Part shown: in pieces, positions 9,029 to 17,856 of the stretch
How the letters are laid out: each line of letters begins with the position of its first letter
Position numbering within the stretch: position 1 is the stretch's first letter
Origin: AG25 sp035604455
GTDB lineage: Bacteria; Gemmatimonadota; Gemmatimonadetes; Gemmatimonadales; GWC2-71-9
NCBI GenBank assembly: GCA_035604455.1
Contig: DATNIM010000021.1
Location: 6,450-70,449, forward strand
Length of the DNA: 64,000 bases
Reading direction: 5' to 3'
The notes under the pieces: generated by a model
Database searches by the model: none
The model's input: the letters and a program-made list of their open reading frames with translations, nothing else
What the model was told of the DNA's origin: nothing
Position numbers and translations under genes: made by a program

Positions 9029-10110
9029 GCTCCGGCCGCCCCGGCGACTTTCTGTGCGAGAGCCGGGCGCGCACTGATCGCGTACGTCGGGCAGTGGCGG
9101 ATGAACCCTCCATCGATCGGCGACCACTCCTGCTCGGGCGCCGTCACGACCGCCCGTCGTTGCGCATCGAGGACGAACATCCCCGGCGGCCCTTGCACGA
9201 GGCAGGCGCCGCACCCGACGCACCGCTCGCGTTCGACGCGCACGCTGACGCGTCGGCGAGGGTAGACACCTTCGTCCCCCAACCGCGGCCACTCCTCCGG
9301 TTGGCCGAGGGCTGCGGTCGCTTCCCGGTACCCCTCCTCCACGAGCTCCCGCAGGTGATCGAAGGAGAAGGGTGAGATGTGCTCGACCCGGGGGTGCATG
9401 AAGTAGATCGGCGGCGTAGTCCAGGCGGCGAGCCGGAGCTCGAGGGTCGACTGGATGGCGAGCTCGGTGGCGCGCGAGAAGACGGCGGCGAAGCCCTCCT
9501 CCTGGGTGTCGGCGCGGAAGGCGCTCGAGGCCGATACATCGACCGCGACAACGAGGTCCACGCCGAGCGCGCGCGCCGTGGCGACGGGGAGGTTGTCCAC
9601 CGTCGCGCCGTCCACGCAGTAGTGGCCCCGGATTTCGCGCGGCGGGAGGTAGCCCGGCAGGGCGCACGAGGCAAACACGGCGTCGGCTACGCGCGCGTCC
9701 TCGAGCCCGTCGAGGCCCCAGAAGATCTGCATCCCGGAATTGATGTCGACGGTGTTCACGATCAGCGGCCGCTCGAGCTGGGCGAACGTCAGGTCGCCCA
9801 CGAGACGGTCGAGCAACGTCTCGAGCGGCTCCCGGCGAAACAGCGCGGGGGAGCGCATGCGTTTGAAGGCCATGTCGGCGTGGGCGACGACGAAGATGTC
9901 GCGGCGGCGGAGCTGGATCGCCAGCTCGCGCAGCGCATCGGGGTCGCGGCCCGCGGCCCAGGCTGCCCCGACCAATGCGCCGACGCTCGAGCCGATCACA
10001 CAGCTCGGCGTGAGCCCGCGCTCGGCGAGGGCCTGAAAGACGCCCACGTGCGCGAGGCCTTTCATGCCGCCGCCCCCCAACACGAGACTAAAGCGCGTCG
10101 CGCTGTTCAC
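9025..10110 (-). CDS. Patatin-like phospholipase fused to a C-terminal single-cluster ferredoxin domain
   Basis: Residues 1-200 form a bacterial patatin (RssA type). The oxyanion loop is LGGGGMKGLAH, the nucleophile elbow is GSSVG with Ser42, and the catalytic Asp lies in CVDGATVDNLP. About 80 helical residues follow, then a ferredoxin-like tail with CVGCGAC (Cys297, 300, 303) and a final HCPTYAI (Cys340). This spacing fits one [4Fe-4S] or [3Fe-4S] cluster. Patatins hydrolyse acyl esters of lipids; an iron-sulfur tail is not part of the standard architecture and could be regulatory or electron-transferring. The gene is monocistronic, with a GTG-free ATG-type start context and no nearby redox partner. 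Confidence 0.8.
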   Translation of the reverse strand: MNSATRFSLVLGGGGMKGLAHVGVFQALAERGLTPSCVIGSSVGALVGAAWAAGRDPDALRELAIQLRRRDIFVVAHADMAFKRMRSPALFRREPLETLLDRLVGDLTFAQLERPLIVNTVDINSGMQIFWGLDGLEDARVADAVFASCALPGYLPPREIRGHYCVDGATVDNLPVATARALGVDLVVAVDVSASSAFRADTQEEGFAAVFSRATELAIQSTLELRLAAWTTPPIYFMHPRVEHISPFSFDHLRELVEEGYREATAALGQPEEWPRLGDEGVYPRRRVSVRVERERCVGCGACLVQGPPGMFVLDAQRRAVVTAPEQEWSPIDGGFIRHCPTYAISARPALAQKVAGAAGA

Positions 10111-10220
10111 GTGTCCCGCCCGCTTGCCCGGAAGGTCGGCCCCCGACTAACGTAGTCGTGGCCGCCAGCCAAGCGCCATTCGTCGGGCGCGCGACGGCCG
10201 CAGATCGAGGCGATCCCGGC

Positions 10221-11408
10221 GTGACCGACATTGCGTATCATCCCACCCGCCTCCGGGCGCTCCGCGACACGTTCCGCGCGCTGCGCGCCACCGAGTTTCC
10301 GTGGACTGCGGACACGGTGTATCTCAACAACGCGTCCATCGGCCCGATCCCCGAGCGCACCCGCCGGGCGTTGGACGAATTCACCGCGAAGCGTACGGCA
10401 CCGCACCTCCTGCCGGACCGCGAGCTCCTCGCTGGTCTGCAGGCCGCCCGAGAACAGGTGGCCCGGCTCATCAACGCGACCGCGGGCGAGATCGCGCTCA
10501 CGACCAACACCGGGGTCGGGCTTAACCTGGCCGCGCGGGCCCTGCCGCTACGCCCGGGCGACGTCGTGCTCGTCTCGGACAAGCAGTTCCCGGCCAACGT
10601 CTACCCGTGGCTGCTGCTCAAGAAGGATGGGATCGAAGTTGAGCTGGCGCCGTGCGCGCCGGGTGGCTGGCCCGACGAAGACTACCTGGTCGAGCGGCTG
10701 GCGGACCCGCGCGTACGCGTCCTCGCCGTGTCGTTCGTGCAGTTCTCAAACGGCTATCGTGTGGATCTCGGGCGCGTCGGCGCCGCCTGCCGCGCGAACG
10801 GCACGTTCCTCGTCGTCGACGGCATCCAGGGCGTCGGGAACTCGGTGCTGGACGTGCAGGAGACCCCCGTCGACATTCTCGCTTGCGGGGGGCAGAAGTG
10901 GCTCATGTCCCCATGGGGTTCGGGGTTCCTGTACGTCCGGCGCGAGCTCGTGCGGGTACTCGAGCCCGCTGTAGCGGGCTGGATGGCGTTCGAGGGGACG
11001 GACGACTTCTCCCGCCTCACCGAGTACAACCCGACATTCCGAGGCGACGCGCGTCGGTTCGAGATGGCCACGTTGCCCTATCAGGATTTCGTCGGCTTGA
11101 CGGTGTCGGCCGGTCTCTTGGCCGAACTCGGGATTCGCGACATCGCCGAGCACACGCGCTCGCTCCACGAGCCCGTGTGGCAGTGGGCGGATGCAGTGGG
11201 GATGCGGGTCGTGTCGCCGCGCGACGAGGCGCACCGCTCGGCGATCGTCTGCCTCGCACCGGAGCGCGCGGCCGAGGCGTTTCACGCCGTGCGTCGCGCC
11301 CACATCGTCTGCTCGCTTCGGGAGGGGGCGATCCGCCTGTCGCCCCATTGCTTCAACACGGCGGATGAAATGGAACGCGTCCTCGGCGTCCTCGAGGAGT
11401 TCGCCTAG
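10221..11408 (+). CDS. Class V aminotransferase (cysteine desulfurase / selenocysteine lyase-like)
   Basis: The fold-type I PLP pattern is clear: VYLNNASIGPIP near the N-terminus, the cofactor Asp in FLVVDGIQGVGN, and the Schiff-base Lys in CGGQKWLMSPWGSGFLYV. I chose the GTG at 10221 (395 residues), which has a GAGG upstream. A GTG at 10158 in the same frame is possible but would add 21 residues without a visible ribosome binding site. No Fe-S scaffold or sulfur-carrier gene is adjacent, so the substrate (cysteine, isopenicillin-like or kynurenine-type) is undecided. It ends in a CTAG shared with tyrS. Confidence 0.8.
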   Translation: MTDIAYHPTRLRALRDTFRALRATEFPWTADTVYLNNASIGPIPERTRRALDEFTAKRTAPHLLPDRELLAGLQAAREQVARLINATAGEIALTTNTGVGLNLAARALPLRPGDVVLVSDKQFPANVYPWLLLKKDGIEVELAPCAPGGWPDEDYLVERLADPRVRVLAVSFVQFSNGYRVDLGRVGAACRANGTFLVVDGIQGVGNSVLDVQETPVDILACGGQKWLMSPWGSGFLYVRRELVRVLEPAVAGWMAFEGTDDFSRLTEYNPTFRGDARRFEMATLPYQDFVGLTVSAGLLAELGIRDIAEHTRSLHEPVWQWADAVGMRVVSPRDEAHRSAIVCLAPERAAEAFHAVRRAHIVCSLREGAIRLSPHCFNTADEMERVLGVLEEFA

Positions 11409-12670
11409 CGGTCCCGAGGTTCGAGCAGGGCGTAGTCCTTTTTCCCGCGACGCAGCAGCACGTGGCCGCCCGCGAGCCCATCCGACGGACCGATCCGGCG
11501 TTCAGGATCCTGCACGCGGACCTGGTTCACGTAGATCCCCCCTTGTTGAATGGCCCGGCGCGCATCGCTCTTGGAGGTGGCGAGCCCCACCTGTGTGAGG
11601 GCATCAACGAGGGGCACGTCGCCCTCCGGCGGCAGCGCGCCGGTCGGGATCTCGGAGGAGAGCGTGGCGAGCGCGGGAGCGCTCACGCGGCGCGGATCGG
11701 AGTCGTCGAAGAGCAACGCGCTCGCGGCGGCGGCGCCGTCGGCGGCCGCGGGCCCGTGCACGAGCGCGGTGAGATCCGCGGCGAGACGGCGCTGGGCCAC
11801 GCGGGCCGCGGGATTCTTGGCGTGTTCGGCGAGGACGGCCGCAATGTCGTCGGCCACTCGGGACGTGAAGTACTTGAGATAGCGCTCGACGTCCCGGTCG
11901 TCGCTGTTGATCCAGAACTGGTAGAGCTTGTAGGGCGACGTGCGCACCGGATCAAGCCAGATCGCCCCCGCCTCGGTTTTCCCGAACTTGGCGCCGGTCG
12001 CCGTCGTGACGAGGGGTGCCACGAGGCCGTGCGCCTCTTTTCCCTCGACTCTGCGAATGAGGTCGATGCCCGCGGTGATGTTGCCCCACTGGTCGCTGCC
12101 GCCCACTTGGACGCTGCACCGATGGGTCCGCGCGAGGTGCAGGAAATCGAAAGCCTGGAGCAGGATGTAGCTGAACTCGGTGTAGGAGATGCCCGCCTCG
12201 AGACGGCCCTGGATGGACTCCTTCTGCAGCATCACGTTCACGGTGAAGTGCTTGCCGACGTCGCGGAGGAAGTCGAGCAGCGGCTCCGGGGAAAGCCAGT
12301 CGGCGTTGTTCAGCACCCGGGCCTGGGCCGGCCCGGGGTCGAAGTCCAGGAACCGCTGCATCTGATCGCGCTGGCGGTGCAGGTTCTCGCGAATCTCTTC
12401 CCGCGACAGCAGCGGACGCTCGTCGCGCTTCCCGCTCGGATCGCCGATCAGGCCAGTGCCGCCGCCCATGAGGACGATTGGCTGATGGCCAGCTCGTTGA
12501 AAGTGTCGGAGCAGTGTGAGCGGGATCAGGTTCCCAAGCTGCAGGCTCGGTGCGGTGGGATCGAACCCGGCGTAGACGGCCGTGGGCCCGCGGCCGAGGT
12601 GCGTGGCGAGGGCGGGCGTGGCCTGCTGCACGAGGTCGCGGCACTCGAGCTCGGCGATCAGGTCCGGCAT
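11405..12670 (-). CDS. tyrS: Tyrosyl-tRNA synthetase
   Basis: This 421-residue enzyme charges tRNA-Tyr. The class I HIGH region appears as YAGFDPTAPSLQLGNLIPL and the tyrosine pocket as SYTEFSYILLQAFDF. QVGGSDQWGNI and the KFGKTEAGAIWLDP loop match the E. coli-type (TyrS) signature rather than a KMSKS loop. The C-terminus, from about residue 350, is an S4 RNA-binding domain (ARRAIQQGGIYVNQ). The length is normal. It is divergent from the penicillin-binding protein gene, with 70 bases between starts. Confidence 0.95.
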   Translation of the reverse strand: MPDLIAELECRDLVQQATPALATHLGRGPTAVYAGFDPTAPSLQLGNLIPLTLLRHFQRAGHQPIVLMGGGTGLIGDPSGKRDERPLLSREEIRENLHRQRDQMQRFLDFDPGPAQARVLNNADWLSPEPLLDFLRDVGKHFTVNVMLQKESIQGRLEAGISYTEFSYILLQAFDFLHLARTHRCSVQVGGSDQWGNITAGIDLIRRVEGKEAHGLVAPLVTTATGAKFGKTEAGAIWLDPVRTSPYKLYQFWINSDDRDVERYLKYFTSRVADDIAAVLAEHAKNPAARVAQRRLAADLTALVHGPAAADGAAAASALLFDDSDPRRVSAPALATLSSEIPTGALPPEGDVPLVDALTQVGLATSKSDARRAIQQGGIYVNQVRVQDPERRIGPSDGLAGGHVLLRRGKKDYALLEPRDR

Positions 12671-12740
12671 GGGGCGGAATCGTAAGAGTCCCTCGAACTG
12701 GTAGCAAGGCGCCGACGCCTCGACTAGGTTGTCCGAGCAG

Positions 12741-14900
12741 ATGGCCTCCGTGACGGCGCCCCTCGCGCCGCGGCTCCCTCCCCAGCCTTGGTGGCGGCAC
12801 CCGGAAATCCGCGTTCGGCTGCTCGGCGCGGCCGCCCTGGTCCTCGCCTACCTGGCCGGCGTCGGCTACGGCTCATGGACGCGCGTGTGCGCGGCCGAGC
12901 GGTGCCCCTCGATCTCGCGCCTGGTGAGCGGGCCGGGCCCCCAGCAGACCTCCAAGGTGTTCGCGGCCGACGGCCGCCTGATCGCCGAGCTCGGTCTCGA
13001 ACGGCGCACCGTGCTGCCCTTGGGCGAGATCCCGCCCGCCGTGCAGCAGGCCTTCATCGTCACCGAAGACAAGCGCTTCTACTCGCATCACGGGATCGAC
13101 TATTGGCGCATCTTCGGCGCCATCAAGGCCGACGTCTTTTCGATGAGCTGGGCCCAGGGGTTTTCCACGATCACGATGCAGCTCGCGCGCAACATCTTCC
13201 CCGAGGAGATCTCGCGGGAAAAGACGCTGACGCGCAAACTGAAAGAGGCGCGCGTCGCGCTCGAGATCGAGCACCACTTCCCGAAGGATTCGATCCTCCA
13301 GCTCTACTTGAATCAGATCGACCTCGGCGCGGGGGCGCACGGGGTCGAGGCCGCGGCGCAGGTGTATTTCGGCAAGTCCGCGCGCCAGTTGAACGTCGCC
13401 GAAGCCGCGACCCTCGCCGCGCTGCCCAAGGGGCCCGCCAAGTACGACCCCCGCACGCACCCCGATCGGGCGGTTCGGCGGCGCAACGCCGTACTCACGC
13501 TGATGCGCGATCAGGGGTACCTCACGCCCGCCGACGCGGAGCTCTGGAAAGCCTACCCCCTGCTCCTCACGACCACGCGCACGAACTACGGCGACGTCGC
13601 GCCGTACTTCGTCGAATGGCTCCGACAGGATCTCGACAAGCGCTACGGTCGGGACCTCTACGAAGGGGGACTGCGCATCTACACCACGCTCGATCTCGAC
13701 ATGCAGGACGCCGCTGAGCGGGCCGTCCAGGCGCAGCTCGACGCGATCGAGTCGGGGGTGTACTCGAGCGGCAAGGCCCCGGGCCGCGTGACCTATCGCG
13801 ACTACATCGAGTCCGCCAAGGCGTCCGGGGAGGACCACGGACCGTTCACGCCCTACCTCCAGGGCGCGCTCGTCGCCATCGAGGCCAACACGGGCTACAT
13901 CCGCGCGATGGTCGGGGGACGCGACTTCGACGACTCGAAGTTCAACCGGGCCACCCAGGCGATCCGGCAGCCCGGGTCCACGTTCAAGCCGTTCGTGTAC
14001 TCGACGGCCGTGCGGGCCGGTCATCCCGTCACGGAGATCCTCGACGATTCGCCGCTCAACCCGCCCGTGCTCCAGCTCGACAGCACCCTGTGGCAGCCGA
14101 AGGACGACGACGACACCACGCTGGGCCTCATTCCCATGCGGGAAGCGCTCTACCTGTCGCGCAACCTCGCTACGATCAAGCTCGGGATGCAGCTCGGGGA
14201 GCAGGCGGTGATCGGCGAGGCCCGCCGCTACGGTCTCACGAGTCCCCTGCGGCCGTATCCGTCCCTGCACATCGGCGCGAACGGCGTGATTCCGCTCGAG
14301 ATGATTGCGGCCTACACGTCGTTCGCCACCCTCGGTACGCGGGCCGACCCGCAGGGGATTCTCCGGGTCGAGGACAGTCGCGGCACGATCCTCTGGCAGC
14401 CGGCCGTGCGGCGGGAGGAGGTCATGGACCCCGCGCACACGTGGCTCCTCGTCGACATGATGAAGGACGTGATCCGCCGCGGCACCGCGTTCAGCGCCGT
14501 CTGGAAGGCCGGGTTCACGCTGCCCGCAGCTGGGAAGACGGGGACGACCGACGACTACACGGACGCCTGGTTCATCGGCTACACGCCGGAGCTCGTGGCC
14601 GGGGTGTGGATCGGCTACGATCTCCAGCAGCGGATCCTCGATCACAACGCCGGCGGAGGCCGGATCGCGGCACCGGCCTGGACGGAGTTCATGCGGGACG
14701 TCTACCAGCGGCGCCCGCCCCCCGCCGACTGGGCGCGCCCCGACTCTCTCGTGACGCGGGAAGTCGATTGGAGCAACGGGTACCTCGCCTCGCCCTACTG
14801 TCCGCTGGAAGTGCGCCACTGGGATTGGTTCTTCCCCGGCACGGAGCCGACGCTGGTATGCCCGGTGCACGCGCCCTTCGGCATCGGGGTGACCCCTTAG
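12741..14900 (+). CDS. Class A penicillin-binding protein (PBP1A-type, bifunctional)
   Basis: The protein (719 residues from the ATG at 12741; a TTG at 12729 is also possible) polymerises and cross-links peptidoglycan in the periplasm. One membrane segment lies near residues 25-45. The GT51 glycosyltransferase domain shows EDKRFYSHHGID and the catalytic region QGFSTITMQLARN. The transpeptidase domain shows the active Ser-x-x-Lys in GSTFKPF, SRN as the SxN motif and KTGTTDDYTDAWFIG as KTG. Its stop is two bases before the next GTG, so the amidohydrolase may be co-transcribed. Confidence 0.92.
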   Translation: MASVTAPLAPRLPPQPWWRHPEIRVRLLGAAALVLAYLAGVGYGSWTRVCAAERCPSISRLVSGPGPQQTSKVFAADGRLIAELGLERRTVLPLGEIPPAVQQAFIVTEDKRFYSHHGIDYWRIFGAIKADVFSMSWAQGFSTITMQLARNIFPEEISREKTLTRKLKEARVALEIEHHFPKDSILQLYLNQIDLGAGAHGVEAAAQVYFGKSARQLNVAEAATLAALPKGPAKYDPRTHPDRAVRRRNAVLTLMRDQGYLTPADAELWKAYPLLLTTTRTNYGDVAPYFVEWLRQDLDKRYGRDLYEGGLRIYTTLDLDMQDAAERAVQAQLDAIESGVYSSGKAPGRVTYRDYIESAKASGEDHGPFTPYLQGALVAIEANTGYIRAMVGGRDFDDSKFNRATQAIRQPGSTFKPFVYSTAVRAGHPVTEILDDSPLNPPVLQLDSTLWQPKDDDDTTLGLIPMREALYLSRNLATIKLGMQLGEQAVIGEARRYGLTSPLRPYPSLHIGANGVIPLEMIAAYTSFATLGTRADPQGILRVEDSRGTILWQPAVRREEVMDPAHTWLLVDMMKDVIRRGTAFSAVWKAGFTLPAAGKTGTTDDYTDAWFIGYTPELVAGVWIGYDLQQRILDHNAGGGRIAAPAWTEFMRDVYQRRPPPADWARPDSLVTREVDWSNGYLASPYCPLEVRHWDWFFPGTEPTLVCPVHAPFGIGVTP

Positions 14901-14902
14901 GC

Positions 14903-16084
14903 GTGCTGCGGCTCGAGGCCGGAGTCGTTCATCCGGTCACGGCGCCGCGGATCGCTCACGGCGCCGTGCTGGTCGACGAGACGGGCCGCATTGCCGCCAT
15001 CGGCCCCGATGCTCTCGTGCCCCGCCCACCTGGGGCCCGGACGTTCGCGTTTCCCGGGGGTCTCCTCGTCCCCGGCCTCGTCAACTGCCACACGCATCTC
15101 GAACTGACTGAGCTCGCGGGGCGCGTGCCGCCGCTTGCGTTCCCCGCCTGGATCCGCTCGGTCCGCGCGGCGAAGGACGCGACGCCTCCGGAGGCGTTCG
15201 CGCGGGCAGCACAGCAGGGGCTGCGGGACTGCTGGGCGGCTGGGGTCACGTGTATCGCCGACACCGGGAGCACGGGCGCCGCCCTGGACGCGCTCCACGC
15301 CCTCGGCGGGCGAGGGGTTGGCTATCAGGAGGTGTTCGGCCCCGCCACGAGCCAAGTCGCGTCGAGTCTCGCCGAGCTCGAACGGACGCTGGACTACGCT
15401 CGCCCCGCGACCTCGGCCCGCGTCCGGCTCGGCGTGTCGCCGCACGCTCCGTACACCGTGAGCGCGCCGCTCTACCGGGCGGTCGCTGCGCTCGCACGAC
15501 GCGAGGGCCTGCCGACCGCCGTCCACATCGCCGAATCGCCCGACGAATCCGCATTCGTCCACGATGGTCGCGGCCCGTTCGCCGATGCGTGGCAGGGGCG
15601 CGGCATCGCCGTCGAGCCGCATCACCTCTCCCCGGTGGGGTACCTCGCCGCTCTTGACGTGCTCGATGCCACGGTCTTGTGTATCCATTGCGTCCAGCTC
15701 GACGCGACCGATATCGACACGCTCCGCCGGACCGGCGTCGCGATCGCCCACTGTCCCCGCTCGAACCGCGCCCACGGCCACGGGGTGGCCCCGCTCGCCG
15801 CGCTCCGGGCGGCGGGTATCCGCGTGGGCCTGGGCACGGACTCGGTGGTGAGCGCGGGCGATGTCGAACTCGCCGCGGAGGCGTCGGCCGCGGGACTCGG
15901 CGGAGACGACGCGCTCCGCATGCTGACCCTCGAGGGCGCCCGCGCGCTCGGGTGGGACGACCGGATCGGCTCGCTCGAGGTCGGCAAGGAGGCGGACCTC
16001 GCCGTTTTCCCGCTCGCCCCCTCGGAGGCGGTCGGGCGCGAGGCCGTGCTCACCGTCGTCGCCGGGCGGGTGGTGCACGGCTAG
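14903..16084 (+). CDS. Amidohydrolase-family deaminase (SsnA/MtaD-like)
   Basis: A GTG two bases after the PBP stop gives 393 residues. Metal-dependent hydrolase motifs are present: VNCHTHLELTEL (the HxH site), the Glu/His segment TAVHIAESPDE, and the late GLGTDSVVS Asp. The C-terminal EVGKEADLAVFPL returns to the small beta domain. The family deaminates or dechlorinates ring substrates such as adenosine derivatives, guanine or triazines. In several bacteria a member near menaquinone or nucleoside genes acts on aminofutalosine, but nothing here supports that, so I leave the substrate open. argR follows after nine bases. Confidence 0.8.
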   Translation: MLRLEAGVVHPVTAPRIAHGAVLVDETGRIAAIGPDALVPRPPGARTFAFPGGLLVPGLVNCHTHLELTELAGRVPPLAFPAWIRSVRAAKDATPPEAFARAAQQGLRDCWAAGVTCIADTGSTGAALDALHALGGRGVGYQEVFGPATSQVASSLAELERTLDYARPATSARVRLGVSPHAPYTVSAPLYRAVAALARREGLPTAVHIAESPDESAFVHDGRGPFADAWQGRGIAVEPHHLSPVGYLAALDVLDATVLCIHCVQLDATDIDTLRRTGVAIAHCPRSNRAHGHGVAPLAALRAAGIRVGLGTDSVVSAGDVELAAEASAAGLGGDDALRMLTLEGARALGWDDRIGSLEVGKEADLAVFPLAPSEAVGREAVLTVVAGRVVHG

Positions 16085-16093
16085 ATTCCCGGC

Positions 16094-16546
16094 GTGAAGA
16101 CGCAGCGACACGCCGCCCTCCTGAAAATCGTCCGCCAGCAGCACGTCGCGAGCCAGGAACAGCTCCGCGCCCTCCTGCGCGAGGAGGGCTTCGAAGTGAC
16201 CCAGGCCACGCTCTCCCGCGACATCCGTGAGCTGCGGCTCGGCAAGGTGGCGACCCCGGATGGTGCATCGCGGTACGCACCGCCCTCCGACGCGGGCGTC
16301 CGGCCGCCGCTCGACAAGGTGGTGCCGGCGCTGCTCGTCTCCGTGGACGGCGTCGGCCCGCTGATCGTCGTGAAGACCCCGGCCGGTGGAGCACAAGCGC
16401 TGGGGATCGCGCTGGACGGCGCCGGATGGCCCGAGGTCATCGGCACGATCGCCGGGGACGACGCGGTGCTCGTGATCACGCGCAGCGAACGCGGCCGCCG
16501 CACGGTGCAGGCGCGGTTGAGTGAGCTCGGAGGACTCACACCCTGA
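16094..16546 (+). CDS. argR: Arginine repressor ArgR
   Basis: This 150-residue protein has the ArgR winged-helix N-terminus (residues 1-70, with ATLSRDIRELRLGKV) and a C-terminal oligomerisation/arginine-binding domain ending in the conserved GTIAGDDAVLVI segment. With bound arginine, ArgR hexamers repress arginine biosynthesis. The GTG start is preceded by CGGC rather than a strong ribosome binding site. The gene lies directly upstream of argG and argH, and a palindromic operator-like site is found between argR and argG, so the repressor probably controls its neighbours. Confidence 0.93.
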   Translation: MKTQRHAALLKIVRQQHVASQEQLRALLREEGFEVTQATLSRDIRELRLGKVATPDGASRYAPPSDAGVRPPLDKVVPALLVSVDGVGPLIVVKTPAGGAQALGIALDGAGWPEVIGTIAGDDAVLVITRSERGRRTVQARLSELGGLTP

Positions 16547-16560
16547 CCTGACCGAGGCCG

Positions 16561-16588
16561 TTGACACGCGGCCCGGGCGCTGTATGTT
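16561..16588 (+). promoter_or_regulatory. argG promoter (-35 TTGACA, -10 TATGTT)
   Basis: A perfect -35 TTGACA (16561-16566) and a -10 TATGTT (16583-16588) are separated by 16 bases. The start site would fall near 16595, about 30 bases before the argG ATG. The promoter means that argGH can be transcribed independently of argR. Confidence 0.75.
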
Positions 16589-16608
16589 TATGCATCTCTC
16601 TGCATAAA
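16587..16608 (+). promoter_or_regulatory. ARG box-like operator overlapping the argG promoter
   Basis: The 8-base arms TTTATGCA (16587-16594) and TGCATAAA (16601-16608) are perfect inverted repeats with a TCTCTC centre. The arms resemble the ATGCAT-type ARG boxes of Actinobacteria. The site overlaps the end of the -10 box and the expected start site, an ideal position for repression by ArgR. Confidence 0.75.
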
Positions 16609-16623
16609 AGGTGCAGGCGTCTG

Positions 16624-17856
16624 ATGACAGGGCCGTTCGTCGTACTGGCCTACTCGGGTGGCCTGGATACTTCTGCGATCGTGCCCTGGCTCCGTGAACG
16701 CTACGGTTCCAGGGTCTTGTGTTTCGCGGCGGATCTCGGGCAGGGCGTGGGCGAGCTCGGGGACTTGGTCGAGAAGGCCAAGCGCTCGGGTGCGGTCGAT
16801 TGCGTCGTCGAGGACCTCCGCGAAGAGTTCGTCCGCGACTTTGTGTTTCCCACGCTGCGCGCGGGCGCGGTCTATGCGCGAACGTATCTCCTCGGCACCG
16901 CGATGGCGCGGCCGCTCACGGCCGCGCGACAGGTCGCGGTGGCCCGCCGGGCGGGCGCTCAGGCGCTCGCGCACGGGTGTACCGGGAAGGGCAACGATCA
17001 GGTCCGCTTCGAGCTGAGCTACGCCGCTTTGGCGCCGGATCTCCAGGTGATCGCGCCCTGGCGGGAATGGGACTTCAAGAGCCGCGAGGAGCTCATCGCC
17101 TTCGTGAAGTCCCGCGGCGTGCCCGTCACGGCGACGGCCGAGAAGCCGTACTCGACCGACCGCAATCTGTGGCACTGCTCGCACGAAGGTGGGATCCTCG
17201 AGGACCCCGCTCAGGAAGCGCCTCCCCACATTTTCGTGATGACGACCGACCCCCAGGCGGCGTCCGACCGACCGGTCACGGTGGCGATCGATTTCGAGGC
17301 CGGGACACCGGTCGCGGTCGATCACGTGCCGCTCGGGCCGGTCGAGCTCCTGGACACGCTGAATGCGATGGCCGGGGAAGCGGGCGTCGGGCGGGCGGAC
17401 GTCGTCGAGGATCGCCTTGTGGGCATGAAGTCGCGCGGGGTCTACGAAACGCCGGGCGGCACGCTGCTCCACGCGGCGCACCGCGAGATCGAACAGCTCG
17501 TTCTCGACCGCCGCACCCTGCGGATCAAGGACACCCTCGCCCTCGACTACGCGGATCTCGTCTACGATGGGCGGTGGTGGACGCCCGAGCGCGAAGCCCT
17601 CGATGCCCTCGTCACGGTCACTCAGCGACACGTGACCGGGACGGTGCGCCTCAAGCTGTACAAGGGCAGCGTCACCGTGGCGGGTCGCGAGAGTCCCTAC
17701 GCGCTCTACCAGCCGTCCTACGCGACGTTCGGAAAGGACAACGTGTACAACCAAAAAGACGCGGAAGGGTTCATCCACCTCTACGGTCTCGCCATCAAGA
17801 TCGGCGCGGGGCTCGCCGCCGCGCGCCAGCGCGAAGTCGGGGCCGTCGCAGACTGA
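16624..17856 (+). CDS. argG: Argininosuccinate synthase
   Basis: The 410-residue enzyme joins citrulline and aspartate with ATP in arginine biosynthesis. The N-terminal PP-loop is LAYSGGLDTSAI, and the synthase signatures GCTGKGNDQVRFE and YSTDRNLWHCSHEGG are intact. I chose the ATG at 16624, just before PFVVLAYSGG; the open frame upstream runs through the promoter and operator. Its TGA overlaps the argH ATG (TGATG), indicating coupled translation. Confidence 0.95.
   Translation: MTGPFVVLAYSGGLDTSAIVPWLRERYGSRVLCFAADLGQGVGELGDLVEKAKRSGAVDCVVEDLREEFVRDFVFPTLRAGAVYARTYLLGTAMARPLTAARQVAVARRAGAQALAHGCTGKGNDQVRFELSYAALAPDLQVIAPWREWDFKSREELIAFVKSRGVPVTATAEKPYSTDRNLWHCSHEGGILEDPAQEAPPHIFVMTTDPQAASDRPVTVAIDFEAGTPVAVDHVPLGPVELLDTLNAMAGEAGVGRADVVEDRLVGMKSRGVYETPGGTLLHAAHREIEQLVLDRRTLRIKDTLALDYADLVYDGRWWTPEREALDALVTVTQRHVTGTVRLKLYKGSVTVAGRESPYALYQPSYATFGKDNVYNQKDAEGFIHLYGLAIKIGAGLAAARQREVGAVAD

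Noticed and set aside
12873..14870. Long minus-strand open frame under the penicillin-binding protein gene
   Set aside because: Antisense shadow in GC-rich DNA; composition is not protein-like and all PBP motifs are on the plus strand.
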